A DNA stretch of 64,000 nucleotides from Bacteroidota bacterium (GCA_025354385.1 JANXMZ010000059.1:62001-126000); one strand, 5' to 3'. Positions 17,128 through 26,641 are shown, numbered from the stretch's first letter. Program-made: numbers and translations. The notes: generated from the sequence alone by a model not told the origin.

Positions 17128-18204
17128 ATGAAGCAGAAAATAAAAATAGCTACCGAACTATTGCTCAATCGCCTGCCCGAGAAACCAACCCGTTTCATCT
17201 CCCTTTTATTTTCTAGAATTAAAAAATCTTTTTCAAAAAACTACCAGGAATACACTTGGCAAAAAAGCCTTATTCGCATTTGTGATTTTATCATAGTAAG
17301 AACCAATGGCAACTATTTCATTGAATATGAACTCACTAATATTTGCAACGCCCAATGTATCTTTTGCCCTTATCCAGACATGCTGAGAACGGAAAAAAAA
17401 TTCATGCATATGAGTGAAACCATCCTCGAGGAAAGTCTTAGTAAAATGACATTTTTTAAGAATGCGCTCATTAGTTTTACCCCTACTACTGGCGACACAC
17501 TTTTACACCCGGAATGGCACCGATATATAAAGCGCATTATGGCTCGTAAGGAAATTAAACAAGCTACCTTTTTTACGAATGCGATTAAATTAGACAAAGA
17601 GAATCAAGATCAATTAATACAATTATTGAAAAACGACTTCACACAAAAAATGTCTCAGATATATTTTTCCATAGGTGGCTTAGATAAAGAAACTTATAAG
17701 GAGCTATACAAGGTAGATAGATTTGAATTGGTCGTGAATCAATTAAACTCCTTTTTACAAAAATTAAAAAATGAAAAAATGACCACTGGTGTTCATATTC
17801 ATTTAAAAATGTTAAAGGCAAATAGTTTTGATAGTATTCAGGCAAATGCATTGCTAAATACTGCACAGTATCCTTTTATTTATTTTTCTCATTCCCATTT
17901 GTATTATAGCAATGATGCCTACCATCGCCATGCACAAATTCAATATTATCAAGAAAGTCCAGCGATTAAAACTAAAGCTTGTTCCTACCTACTTAAGACC
18001 AGGTTTGCAGCCGATGGCAGTATTTGGTCCGATGGATGTGTGATTTCAGAAATGCCTGGAGATAGCTCGCTCAAACTTGGTGAATCCAATCAATCTATGC
18101 AAGAAATTGAGAAGGCAAGAACAGAACTCATTCGCAATTGGGAAACGCATCAAATGATACCGAAACCATGTCAAGGCTGCACGGTTTACCGTTGTAAAAA
18201 ATGA
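17128..18204 (+). CDS. Radical SAM protein with SPASM-like C-terminus
   Basis: A 358-residue radical SAM enzyme. The cluster motif CNAQCIFC (Cys73, Cys77, Cys80) binds the 4Fe-4S cluster that cleaves S-adenosylmethionine; TPTTGDTLLHPEW is a glycine-rich strand of the barrel. The C-terminal region has Cys in KACSYLL and SDGCVIS plus Cys348, Cys351 and Cys356 (PCQGCTVYRC), the arrangement of a SPASM or twitch domain holding auxiliary clusters. SPASM enzymes usually modify peptides or act in cofactor and heme pathways; the substrate here is unknown. The N-terminal 60 basic residues are an extension. A papain-like amidase gene follows 70 bases later. Confidence 0.85.
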   Translation: MKQKIKIATELLLNRLPEKPTRFISLLFSRIKKSFSKNYQEYTWQKSLIRICDFIIVRTNGNYFIEYELTNICNAQCIFCPYPDMLRTEKKFMHMSETILEESLSKMTFFKNALISFTPTTGDTLLHPEWHRYIKRIMARKEIKQATFFTNAIKLDKENQDQLIQLLKNDFTQKMSQIYFSIGGLDKETYKELYKVDRFELVVNQLNSFLQKLKNEKMTTGVHIHLKMLKANSFDSIQANALLNTAQYPFIYFSHSHLYYSNDAYHRHAQIQYYQESPAIKTKACSYLLKTRFAADGSIWSDGCVISEMPGDSSLKLGESNQSMQEIEKARTELIRNWETHQMIPKPCQGCTVYRCKK

Positions 18205-18274
18205 GTATCTCATCAACCGTTTCCTTCATCGAAAGAATGTAAGGAGTTTTATTATTACAGCGATATTTGACATT

Positions 18275-18937
18275 ATGAAAAAGAAAATAATTGCATTGGT
18301 TTTACTAATTGGTATTAGCCTAACAATAGCCTTTACTTTTTTTAACAAAAAAGAATTTACAAAAGCTACGAAAAATGTCGCTAATACATGGATTGACTCT
18401 TTAAAAGAAGGAGATATCATTTTTCAAATCAATATCGCAGGGCAAGGTAAAGCCATTCAATTGGCAACACATTCCAGATATACTCATGTAGCCATTCTAT
18501 TCAAAGAGAATAAAGATTGGATGGTATATGAAGCAGTTGAACCCGTTAGAAAAATAGCTTTACAGGCTTTTATAAACCACGGCGACAGTTGTAAATTTGT
18601 TGTGAAACGGATGATAAATGCCGACTCAATTTTAACTTTTAACAAACTTAAACAAATGAAAATATATGCGGAGCAACAAATTGACAAGCATTATGATATT
18701 TATTTTGGGTGGAATGATTATCAATTATATTGCAGTGAGCTTGTCTGGAAATGCTATAATAGCATTGCCATAAGTATTGGTCCACTAAAAACCTTAAAAT
18801 CCTTCGACCTCTCCCATCCAATTGTGAAGTCTATTATGACTAAAAGATATGGAACCAAAATTCCCCTTAATGAAACGGTCATTTCACCTGGAGATATTTT
18901 CAATAATCCAGAATTAAAAACTGTTTATCAAAATTAA
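18275..18937 (+). CDS. YiiX/C92-like permuted papain-fold hydrolase
   Basis: A 220-residue protein with an N-terminal membrane anchor or signal (about 5-23) and the permuted NlpC/P60 (YiiX, YebB, C92) fold. KEGDIIFQ at 44-51 is the usual entry strand, SRYTHVAIL carries the catalytic His71, a Glu follows in VYEAVEP, and YCSELVWKCY carries the catalytic Cys153. Members act as amidases or acyl hydrolases in the envelope. It follows the radical SAM gene by 70 bases in the same direction and could be co-transcribed, though a near -7 element (GATATTTG, 18262-18269) ends 5 bases before its ATG. A terminator follows directly. Confidence 0.82.
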   Translation: MKKKIIALVLLIGISLTIAFTFFNKKEFTKATKNVANTWIDSLKEGDIIFQINIAGQGKAIQLATHSRYTHVAILFKENKDWMVYEAVEPVRKIALQAFINHGDSCKFVVKRMINADSILTFNKLKQMKIYAEQQIDKHYDIYFGWNDYQLYCSELVWKCYNSIAISIGPLKTLKSFDLSHPIVKSIMTKRYGTKIPLNETVISPGDIFNNPELKTVYQN

Positions 18938-18966
18938 AAAGTCCCGGCGCTAGGCACCGAGACTTT
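18938..18966. terminator. Bidirectional terminator between convergent genes
   Basis: AAAGTC (18938-18943) pairs with GACTTT (18961-18966), with CGG/CCG pairing inside. It sits between the plus-strand hydrolase gene and the minus-strand second gldN gene and has an A-run on the left for the minus-strand transcript. Confidence 0.65.
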
Positions 18967-18976
18967 CCAATCAACC

Positions 18977-19849
18977 TTAAAACTGCCACAAATCATGTTC
19001 AAAAATGAAGAGGTCATTTTTAATTTCTTCTCCCGCTAATAATGCTTTAATACCATCGTTTTCATTCTCGTCCAACTGATTCACGAAACTGTCATAGACA
19101 TTGGATTGAAAAACAATATAACTATCAAACATGCGCATTTGAAAAAAATCGTCATAACTCAATCGTGCGGCATTATTGTATCTATTGAACATCTCTGTTC
19201 TGGCCAACAATGGTCTTATCTCATCCATCTTAATCCAGCATAAAGGTGATTCTCTGGCTGCAAATGTGCCGATGGTTTGAGAAAACATAGGAGCAATGCC
19301 AATAATGATAGGCTTAAAAACGGAGTGTTTAAAATCAAATATCCAATCCTCCATCACCCAAAATTTATGAATTTTTAATGGATCCATATCCACTGTTAGA
19401 AATGTATCGATACCAATACTTGGGTCTTCTGGGTCTGTTTGCAAAAAATAAGGCACCTCAACAGTTCCTCGTGATTTGAAGACAACAGAATTATACACAG
19501 ATTCGAAGGAATCTGTTCTGTAAGCTCTGATATCGCCTGAACACAAGCGTTCGTATAACATTTGATTGAGCGGCAAACGCGGCCATTCCAATTGCTTATT
19601 CATTTTCTGCCTAGCATCAATGCATCTCACAATGCGTTTAGAGTATTTTACATCCGCTTCTCTCTTTAAAGGAATAATGACTGGAAAGCGTTCCTTTACT
19701 GCCTTTTTGGGATAAGCATCCATTTCGCCACTGGTTATAAAATCGGAATAATTTATTTGTGCTTGTAAAGTAGACATTGAAAACAAGAGGACCGCTAACA
19801 AACTCGTATAACACCTTGCAGCATTTGTCTTTATTTTATTATTATTCAT
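18977..19849 (-). CDS. gldN: GldN paralogue (second copy)
   Basis: A 290-residue GldN/PorN-like protein with a signal peptide ending near LQAQ, then INYSDFITSGE, the same start as the GldN encoded at 21955-22791. Long segments are shared with it (QKMNKQLEWPR, then EDWIFDFKHSVFKP, RLSYDDFFQMRMFDSYI, and a tail EIKNDLFIFEHDLWQF). GldN forms the periplasmic ring with GldK beneath the outer membrane in the type IX system. This copy lies 2 bases after the second gldM and ends at the terminator at 18938. F. johnsoniae has a related second copy called GldO; I do not transfer that name. Confidence 0.88.
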   Translation of the reverse strand: MNNNKIKTNAARCYTSLLAVLLFSMSTLQAQINYSDFITSGEMDAYPKKAVKERFPVIIPLKREADVKYSKRIVRCIDARQKMNKQLEWPRLPLNQMLYERLCSGDIRAYRTDSFESVYNSVVFKSRGTVEVPYFLQTDPEDPSIGIDTFLTVDMDPLKIHKFWVMEDWIFDFKHSVFKPIIIGIAPMFSQTIGTFAARESPLCWIKMDEIRPLLARTEMFNRYNNAARLSYDDFFQMRMFDSYIVFQSNVYDSFVNQLDENENDGIKALLAGEEIKNDLFIFEHDLWQF

Positions 19850-19851
19850 AA

Positions 19852-21438
19852 CTATTGAATTTTAAAAGAAATATCATCTAAATAAAAATTTCCACCTGGA
19901 CCAGAGGCCACCACTTTATCAATATAGATAATTTCACCTGAACGTGCTTTGCCAGCCAGTTCCTTAACTATGGCCGCACTGTTACCCTCAATGTCTTTCT
20001 GAATAAGTCCTTCTTTTTTAGAATCTAGAGAAGCCCTGTATCTAAGCACAGTGTATTTTACATTGCTGAAATAAAAATCTTCTAACATGGCATTCATAAT
20101 ATTTTGCGACTGCAATTTAACTTTTGGGTAGGTACCAGAAGGCAATACGCCCAACATCAGTTTTGCTTTTGGCACTCTTCTTACCTTATAAGGACTTTCT
20201 CCCATCTTCTTTATTTGCCCATCTTCCAAACGGGCACTCACGCTAATCACCGCATTTTTTGTACCCACTGTAGCCTTTGCAATAAACTTACCGCTGCCTA
20301 TTTTTACCAAAGTAATTCCTGCACTTGCTGTTACAATTGTATTTTCTGGAGTAACCCCAGGCACCGATATTGACATTGGATTATCTAGGCCAATGAAAAG
20401 CACATTCATGGCATCAGCAGAAATAGCCGCAGATGGTTGAAAAGAATTCCATTCTATGGGCGCAGCATCTATGAAAATTGTATTGCCAGTTCTTGGATCT
20501 ACTGTTTCTATTTTGGCTTCTACCTTATGGCTACCAATGCCACTTGCCAAAAATGAATAATCACCTAACCCCCCATCCACTTGTATGGAATTGCCATTCA
20601 CAATTATTTTTTGAGGAGCTGTTCTGTCAAAAGTTGCCAAGGCCACCTTTGCCTTAAAATTGGTACCACTCATTACATACTTACTTTCTGGAATAATTAA
20701 GGCCATTTGGTCTGTTTGTGTAATGGCATCTATATTGATATTTTCGCTCAATACATTCAGTACATCTGCCTCCAGTGATTTACAATCATTTTGGGTTTTC
20801 GATAGCAAGGTAACCACACCTGCCAAAGGTGCATTTTCCAAATACATGGATACCCAAGTTTTTTTATCCAAATCAGTTCCTTTCGGATCTTCTGCTCTCA
20901 AGGGTGTCGACTTTTTAATAGAGGTCATAACAATATCAGCATTTCTACTTGTTTTTAACAATGATATTAATTTCTCTCTGGTATCATTTATTTTTTGCAT
21001 TAGTTTCTTGCCGTTTCCTTGCCCATTGTCATCAAAGTAATTAGCATGTTTTTCCATATCATCTGGTAAGGATAATTCTGTTAGGCCTTTTTCGTTCCCT
21101 TCAGGTTTATTTCTCCCACCGCCATTCTTGATAATATCACTCTTCATTTTTTCTACATAGCCATTAAATTCATTTGAAATCACATGGGCTTGTTTGGCCA
21201 GAAGGTACCATTCCTCAGTTTTAATGCGGGTTCGTTCATTGCTCATTTTAGCGCTAAATGCGGCCATTGTTTCTGCATTTCTAACATCTGCATTCTTGTT
21301 TGCATTATTAAATGATAATTCAAACAGGTAAAAGGATTTTAAAATCTCGCGTGACACATTCAGTGCCAGCATAGCAATTAACACGAGATACATCATGTTA
21401 ATCATTCTTTGTCTTGGGGTTAATTTTTGATTGGACAT
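19852..21438 (-). CDS. gldM: GldM paralogue (second copy)
   Basis: A 528-residue GldM/PorM-like protein from the ATG at 21436-21438 (MSNQKLTPRQRMINMMYL); the frame extends 26 codons upstream, but that sequence is not family-like. The membrane helix at about 12-31 (MMYLVLIAMLALNVSREIL) is nearly the same as in the first GldM, so it could bind the same GldL partner. The long periplasmic part consists of helical then beta domains and ends YIDKVVASGPGGNFYLDDISFKIQ-like. GldM and GldL form the proton-driven motor of T9SS. No second gldK or gldL accompanies it here. Confidence 0.88.
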   Translation of the reverse strand: MSNQKLTPRQRMINMMYLVLIAMLALNVSREILKSFYLFELSFNNANKNADVRNAETMAAFSAKMSNERTRIKTEEWYLLAKQAHVISNEFNGYVEKMKSDIIKNGGGRNKPEGNEKGLTELSLPDDMEKHANYFDDNGQGNGKKLMQKINDTREKLISLLKTSRNADIVMTSIKKSTPLRAEDPKGTDLDKKTWVSMYLENAPLAGVVTLLSKTQNDCKSLEADVLNVLSENINIDAITQTDQMALIIPESKYVMSGTNFKAKVALATFDRTAPQKIIVNGNSIQVDGGLGDYSFLASGIGSHKVEAKIETVDPRTGNTIFIDAAPIEWNSFQPSAAISADAMNVLFIGLDNPMSISVPGVTPENTIVTASAGITLVKIGSGKFIAKATVGTKNAVISVSARLEDGQIKKMGESPYKVRRVPKAKLMLGVLPSGTYPKVKLQSQNIMNAMLEDFYFSNVKYTVLRYRASLDSKKEGLIQKDIEGNSAAIVKELAGKARSGEIIYIDKVVASGPGGNFYLDDISFKIQ

Positions 21439-21913
21439 ATTAAATTTTTGATAATTAGTGTTTCTGTGTTTTAATGAGAAGTAGTAAGATTTATAAAATT
21501 GATTCTCTCCGGACAAAGCAATTCTACCGCCCTTTTTTGATGGGCAACAAAAATTCTCCTTGCAACCAAAAGTTATTGGTTGGCTCGACCAGTAAATAAA
21601 ATTTTAAAATTTAGAGTTGTTTCTTATCCCATTTGAAATAAGCCGCTATACTGAAACTGCTCTATTTTAAAGAATCTGAAACTCTAACGCTTTAAATCGC
21701 AAGAAAAAATTCTAGGGAAACATAGCCACAATCAGTATTAATAAATTGCACTGAAATAATTCTATTCCTTCTTCAGTACAAACTGCCAATAGGTTAAATG
21801 TGTGAATTTTCTCATGTTATAAAATGGTAGTAGGTATCCTAATAGAGGACACTATAATTATAACGCAAAACCCTTGATTTTATTGCCATTTCTCAACAAT
21901 TTAGCAAAAAAAA
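21439..21913. other. Gene-free gap between the two gldMN sets
   Basis: About 475 bases with no coding frame. It probably carries a promoter for the second gldM: the closest -7 candidate is TTGCTTTG on the minus strand at 21514-21521 (7 of 8 fixed positions), 75 bases before the start. The rest shows nothing clear. Confidence 0.45.
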
Positions 21914-21940
21914 ATCCCGATTTAAATCGGGATTTTTTTA
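21914..21940 (-). terminator. Terminator after gldN: perfect 20-base palindrome
   Basis: ATCCCGATTT (21914-21923) and AAATCGGGAT (21924-21933) are perfect complements, flanked by A-run and T-run on either side, so it can end transcription in both directions. It separates the gldKLMN unit from the second gldMN pair. Confidence 0.85.
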
Positions 21941-21954
21941 TCATATTATTTGAA

Positions 21955-22791
21955 TTAATACTGCCAAAGATCGTGTTCAAAAATGAACAAGTCATTCTTA
22001 ATTTCATCGCTCTTAAGTAAGGAAGCAACCCCATCGTCTTGGAATTCTTTAAATTCATTGATTTTATTGTCAAATACGTTAGACTCATAGATGATATAAC
22101 TATCAAATATGCGCATTTGGAAAAAATCATCGTAGCTTAATCTGGCTGCATCATTGTAACGGTTAAACATTTCTGTTCCGGCCAATAAGGGTCTTAACTC
22201 ATCCATATTAATCCAACACAACGGTTGATCCCTACCTGGAGTACCTCCAATAGAAGGGGCAAAGATAGGAGCTAAAGCCAAAATTCTAGGTTTGAACACG
22301 GAGTGTTTGTAATCAAAAATCCAATCTTCCATGATCCAGTACTTCTTAATTTTTTCATAATCAAAAGGCACATTCACAGGAGAATCAACACCTATGGTAG
22401 GATCATCTGGATCTGTAGGATAGAATACGATAACCTCTGAACCTCCTCTTTTAGTAAAGTCCTCGGTGTTATAGAAAGGTAAAAGTGAATCGTTTTTATA
22501 CGCCACTAAATCACCTTTGCTTAAACTTTCGTACAGTACTCTTCTTAAAGGCATTCTTGGCCACTCCAGTTGCTTATTCATTTTCTGACGTGAATCTATG
22601 CATCTGATGACTCTTCTGCTAAATTTCACATCGGCTTCTCTTAGATAAGGGTAGGCAATTACCGGCCTTTCTCTAACAGCAGTTTTCTTATAACTGGTTG
22701 CTTCGCCACTCGTAATAAAATCGCTGTAATTTACCTGTGCAGATAAATCTACAGAAATTAATATTACCAGTATATAAATTAATTTTTTCAT
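21955..22791 (-). CDS. gldN: GldN, type IX secretion ring protein
   Basis: A 278-residue GldN/PorN with a signal peptide (1-18, ending DLSAQ) followed by VNYSDFITSGEATSYKKTAVRERPVIAYPYLREADVK in the family pattern. Core segments include RCIDSRQKMNKQLEWPRM, YWIMEDWIFDYKHSVFKPRI and a C-terminus ending FIFEHDLWQY. It binds GldK to form the large periplasmic ring of the type IX secretion system. It lies 2 bases after gldM and ends the porP-gldKLMN unit at a strong terminator. Confidence 0.95.
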   Translation of the reverse strand: MKKLIYILVILISVDLSAQVNYSDFITSGEATSYKKTAVRERPVIAYPYLREADVKFSRRVIRCIDSRQKMNKQLEWPRMPLRRVLYESLSKGDLVAYKNDSLLPFYNTEDFTKRGGSEVIVFYPTDPDDPTIGVDSPVNVPFDYEKIKKYWIMEDWIFDYKHSVFKPRILALAPIFAPSIGGTPGRDQPLCWINMDELRPLLAGTEMFNRYNDAARLSYDDFFQMRIFDSYIIYESNVFDNKINEFKEFQDDGVASLLKSDEIKNDLFIFEHDLWQY

Positions 22792-22793
22792 AG

Positions 22794-24389
22794 TTATTGA
22801 ATTGTTATTGTAATCGGGTTTAGAGGTCTTTCACCTCCAGGTCCTGTTGCTCTGATACGATCAATCAGAATAATATCACCAGCTTTTGCTTTTGCAGCAA
22901 AATTTTTCACAGCTTGAGCTGAGTTACCAACCACAGTAGATTCTTCCATATTACCTCTTCTAGGTACAAATATAACACTGTATTTGGTTACGGTAAATTT
23001 AACACCATCGAATACAAAGTTAGCAAGATTCGCATACACAAACGCTGCAGCATTCACTTGAACTTTTGGATAAGATCCTGAAGTTAAATTACCCAACATG
23101 GCTTCTGGCTTAGGCACTTGTCTAATTCTGTATTTCATTTCGCCCATTTTTTTGGTTGTACCATCAGGCATCTTAGCACTAACAGATATTGAACTTTCTT
23201 TATTACCAGCACTTACAGTTGCTTTGTATTTACCATCGCTCAATTTTGTTAAATTGATACCAGCACCCGGGGATACTATTGTAGCAGAAGGCGCAACACC
23301 TGGAACTGAAATTGACATAGGGTTATCCAAACCAATATACAATACGTTCATTGCATCTGCAGAGATGGTAGCAGAAGGTTGGAATGAAGTCCATTCAACA
23401 ATTGGTGCTGGAATTAAAACAGTTTCGCCTGTTACAGGATCAATTGATTCAATTTTAGCCTCAATTTTATGTGAACCAACACCACTCGCTGGAATATTAA
23501 TTTCACCTAAACCATCTTTTACTGGAATTGGTGAACCATTTACCAAAATTCTTTGAGCTGCTGTTGAGTTATAAGCGGCTAATGCAACCTGTGCTTTAAA
23601 AGAACTTCCACTCATTACGTTAGTACTTTCTGATATAACCACGGCCATTTGCTTATCAAATTTAATAGTTGCCGCGTCTATATTTTCTGACAATTTGGTT
23701 AAAATATCAGTTTCTAACGCTTTGCAATCGTTTTGAACTTTGGTTAACATGGCCATAACACCTGCTACTGGAGAGTGACCTAACACATCTCTTTCCCAAG
23801 TTTTCTTAGCACCATTTTCATCTTTAAAATCTTCCACTTTAAAGGCAGTTGTTTTATCAAAACTTTCCATAACGGCTTTATCACCTTTGGTGCCTTTTAA
23901 AACGTCTATCATTTCCTTACGGGTATTATCAATTAATACACGCAAAGCATCACCTTTACCTTTGGTTGTTTCATCTGTACCTAAGTAATGTTTATGACCT
24001 TCCATGTCATCACCTTTACTCATTTCAGGCAATCCTACAAAACCTTTTTCAACTTCCTTTCTGCCACCGGCAGCTTTTTCAATGTCCGATTTATAGGTGT
24101 CTATTTCTTTACAGAATTTAGCAGAAATTGCTTGTACTTTTTTTGCCTTTTCAGCCCAAGGTTTTGCTCTTTCGCCAGCAGCATCATTTTTCTCTGTTGC
24201 AGCATCAAAAGCAGCCATGATACCTTTATTCTTATCTGTTAAACTTTGGTTTGCTTTCACAAAAGACACTTCCATTAAATGGAAGGCTTTTAGAATTTCG
24301 TTTGATATATTGAGGGCTAGTAAAGCAATTAACACAAGATACATCATGTTAATCATTTTCTGCCGCGGGGATAATTTACCACTTGACAT
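22794..24389 (-). CDS. gldM: GldM, type IX secretion motor subunit
   Basis: A 531-residue inner-membrane protein with one N-terminal helix (about 11-31, MMYLVLIALLALNISNEIL) and a long periplasmic part. That part is helical at about 35-225 and then made of stacked beta domains. A late segment SRMPDG-like loop and IDRIRATGPGGERPLNP match GldM/PorM. With GldL it forms a proton-driven rotary motor that powers T9SS transport and gliding. It lies 36 bases after gldL and 2 bases before gldN. The 25-base gap to the gldN stop signals and the terminator fit a single transcript with gldKL. Confidence 0.95.
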   Translation of the reverse strand: MSSGKLSPRQKMINMMYLVLIALLALNISNEILKAFHLMEVSFVKANQSLTDKNKGIMAAFDAATEKNDAAGERAKPWAEKAKKVQAISAKFCKEIDTYKSDIEKAAGGRKEVEKGFVGLPEMSKGDDMEGHKHYLGTDETTKGKGDALRVLIDNTRKEMIDVLKGTKGDKAVMESFDKTTAFKVEDFKDENGAKKTWERDVLGHSPVAGVMAMLTKVQNDCKALETDILTKLSENIDAATIKFDKQMAVVISESTNVMSGSSFKAQVALAAYNSTAAQRILVNGSPIPVKDGLGEINIPASGVGSHKIEAKIESIDPVTGETVLIPAPIVEWTSFQPSATISADAMNVLYIGLDNPMSISVPGVAPSATIVSPGAGINLTKLSDGKYKATVSAGNKESSISVSAKMPDGTTKKMGEMKYRIRQVPKPEAMLGNLTSGSYPKVQVNAAAFVYANLANFVFDGVKFTVTKYSVIFVPRRGNMEESTVVGNSAQAVKNFAAKAKAGDIILIDRIRATGPGGERPLNPITITIQ

Positions 24390-24425
24390 TTTTTAGATTC
24401 TCCTTTCTTAATTAGTTATAGTAAA

Positions 24426-25088
24426 TTAGTTTTTAGCACCACCCATAGCACTTAGCATATTGCCATAAACTGAGTTTAAACTACCTAGGTTTTTATTCAA
24501 TTTACCTAAATTATCTTTAAATTCAGCACTGTCATTAGCTGTAGCAGAAAGGTTGTTTACCATATTGGTTAATCCACCTGCAAATGAAGCCATAGAGTTG
24601 CTAATTTCGTTAGAAGAAGAACTGATTGACTCGATTGCTTTAGAAGCTTTACCGATGTTAGCAGTATATTCATTGGTTGCAACGGTAGCGTTGCCAATGG
24701 TTGCCATTTCTTTTACGTTATCGCTTAATGATTTCAAACCATTGCCAAGACTTCCTATTAATTCAGGACCAACTTTAGCTTCGGCTAACATTTTATCTAA
24801 TTGTTGAGAAATACTGCCTTGATTTTTAGCTTTCTTTTCAGTTGGCTCCATACCAGCTAATTCAGGGTAAACCAAACTCCAATCATACTCTGCATGAATA
24901 GGCTCAAATACAGAAATAAAGAAAATTAGAGCCTCAGTTCCAAGACCAGCAATAAGCATGGCGTTTGCACCTGGCCAGTGCATAATTTTGAATAATGCTC
25001 CAATGATAACTACTGATGCGCCCCATCCGTAAATGTAAGACATTACTTTTTTGAATCCTTTGCTTTCGAAAACGCTGTTACTACTCAT
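24426..25088 (-). CDS. gldL: GldL, type IX secretion motor channel subunit
   Basis: A 220-residue inner-membrane protein with two N-terminal helices (about 15-36 and 42-61). Charged and polar residues inside or near the helices, Lys34, His37 (FKIMHWPG) and Glu52 (GLGTEALIFF), are those the family uses for proton passage. The C-terminal cytoplasmic region (about 75-220) is helical and Ser/Asn/Ala-rich. GldL forms a pentamer around the GldM helices. It is 75 bases downstream of gldK. Confidence 0.95.
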   Translation of the reverse strand: MSSNSVFESKGFKKVMSYIYGWGASVVIIGALFKIMHWPGANAMLIAGLGTEALIFFISVFEPIHAEYDWSLVYPELAGMEPTEKKAKNQGSISQQLDKMLAEAKVGPELIGSLGNGLKSLSDNVKEMATIGNATVATNEYTANIGKASKAIESISSSSNEISNSMASFAGGLTNMVNNLSATANDSAEFKDNLGKLNKNLGSLNSVYGNMLSAMGGAKN

Positions 25089-25163
25089 GATTTTTTTTTG
25101 TTTGTTTTTTAGGTTAATGTTATTGTTTTGTTGAATATCTCTTTTGGCACTGTTAGCACCTTT

Positions 25164-26531
25164 TTATTTTCTATCTTTATTTGAACGACCAATGTAATTT
25201 TGTATGCAACGGAATCCTACATAACTTTTTGAAGTATCTTGATATTCATAAGTTCTGCTACCGTTTTGAATGAAGTAAGCCACATCTTTCCAGCTACCAC
25301 CTTTAATAACTTTACGTTTCATGGTAATATTGGTTGCTGCTGCTTCTGCACCTGTTTCTTTTACATTTATTCTGTAATCTGGGTTCAAATCGTGGGTAAA
25401 TACATGCGACTGTTCGCTCCAAGCATTCACGGTCCATTCTGCTACGTTACCAGCCATGTTATATAAACCAAAATCATTAGGAAAATAACTGTCTACTCTT
25501 ACAGGGTACATACCACCATCGGCACCATAGTTACCTCTTAGTGGTTTAAAGTTAGCCAACATACAACCTTTACTGTTTCTAGTATAAGGACCACCCCAAG
25601 GGTAGTTATTGCCTATTCTACCACCACGGGCTGCATACTCCCACTCATATTCTGTAGGTAAGCGAAAATCTTCTGTTATAGGCTCATCATAGGTTTCCCA
25701 ATATGTGTTTTTGTAAATGGTTCTCCATGCGCAAAAAGCCTGAGCTTGGTGCCAATTCACCCCAACAACTGGATAATCATCATATTTTACGTGATTAAAG
25801 TAGTGACGGGCCATTGGATCGTTGTATGAATAAGTAAAATCTCTTACCCAACATAAGGTATCGGGATAAACCAAGGTATTTTCATTCTTGATGTATTTTT
25901 TGCGATTTTTTACTCTACCTTCTTTGTATTTATCTTGATTTTCAGGATCGTTGGCAGCATATACGTAATCAAACCACTGGTAAGAGTAATTCAATTGGTT
26001 TACATCAATTTGCTTTTTACCTCTGAAACGCTCATCAGCACTGTAATACAATGGCTCTAGCGCATCAACGTTATCCTGCTCCGACCAATCAGGATCAACA
26101 TCATAATTGATAAACCCTAATCCAGTGTTCACATTTTGATCCCCAGAGTAATTGTCTTCGAATGGAATGAAGTATTCTTCCTTGGCTGTCATAACTCTTT
26201 TAATTGAGTCGATGACGAAATTGACGAACTGACGGTACTCATTGTTGGTGATTTCGGTTTCGTCCATCCAAAAAGCAACGATACTTACTTGCTTGTTAGG
26301 TGCAACGAATGATTGGAATACATCTTGATCGCTTTGGCCAGAGTGATAGGTTCCTGAAGGAATATATACTGTACCAAATGGTTGTGGGTGAAACCATAAT
26401 CCACGTCCTTGAACGCCAATTAAATCACCGGTGTTTTTTGGACCGCAACCAGCAAATGTAAATAAACCAAAAGCCAAAAAGATTCTTGCGAATCCAAGGG
26501 CTTTTCGCCATTTTCTTTGTGTTTTCTTCAT
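25164..26531 (-). CDS. gldK: GldK, type IX secretion lipoprotein
   Basis: A 455-residue lipoprotein from the ATG at 26529-26531 (MKKTQRKW); the in-frame ATG 48 bases upstream would displace the signal peptide. The lipobox is FAGC followed by GPKNTGDL. The rest is a formylglycine-generating-enzyme/sulfatase-modifying-factor fold (HPQPFGTVYIPSGTYHSGQS, then DETEITNNEYRQF, DFRLPTEYEWEYAARGG, GLYNMAGNVAEW, FRCIQNYIGR). GldK/PorK uses this fold structurally in the ring with GldN beneath the outer membrane. It is the first gld gene of the unit; an exact -7 element is at 26634-26641. Confidence 0.95.
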   Translation of the reverse strand: MKKTQRKWRKALGFARIFLAFGLFTFAGCGPKNTGDLIGVQGRGLWFHPQPFGTVYIPSGTYHSGQSDQDVFQSFVAPNKQVSIVAFWMDETEITNNEYRQFVNFVIDSIKRVMTAKEEYFIPFEDNYSGDQNVNTGLGFINYDVDPDWSEQDNVDALEPLYYSADERFRGKKQIDVNQLNYSYQWFDYVYAANDPENQDKYKEGRVKNRKKYIKNENTLVYPDTLCWVRDFTYSYNDPMARHYFNHVKYDDYPVVGVNWHQAQAFCAWRTIYKNTYWETYDEPITEDFRLPTEYEWEYAARGGRIGNNYPWGGPYTRNSKGCMLANFKPLRGNYGADGGMYPVRVDSYFPNDFGLYNMAGNVAEWTVNAWSEQSHVFTHDLNPDYRINVKETGAEAAATNITMKRKVIKGGSWKDVAYFIQNGSRTYEYQDTSKSYVGFRCIQNYIGRSNKDRK

Positions 26532-26633
26532 TGTCGTGCTTTCATCATTTCCGACAACTTTTCCTGTTAATTTAATCATGTTAATGTTCTGAAATTATTA
26601 ATATGTAGTGTGTGTATGTGTCTGTGTAATTTG

Positions 26634-26641
26634 CAAATGTA
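26634..26641 (-). promoter_or_regulatory. -7 promoter element for the gldKLMN genes
   Basis: TACATTTG on the minus strand, exact TAnnTTTG match, about 100 bases before the gldK ATG and downstream of the porP-like gene. It indicates that gldK can be transcribed apart from the PorP-like gene. Confidence 0.55.

Noticed and set aside
19852..21516. Longer frame for the second GldM with 26 extra N-terminal residues.
   Set aside because: The extra residues precede the conserved start MSN-KLTPRQ and are absent from the first GldM.
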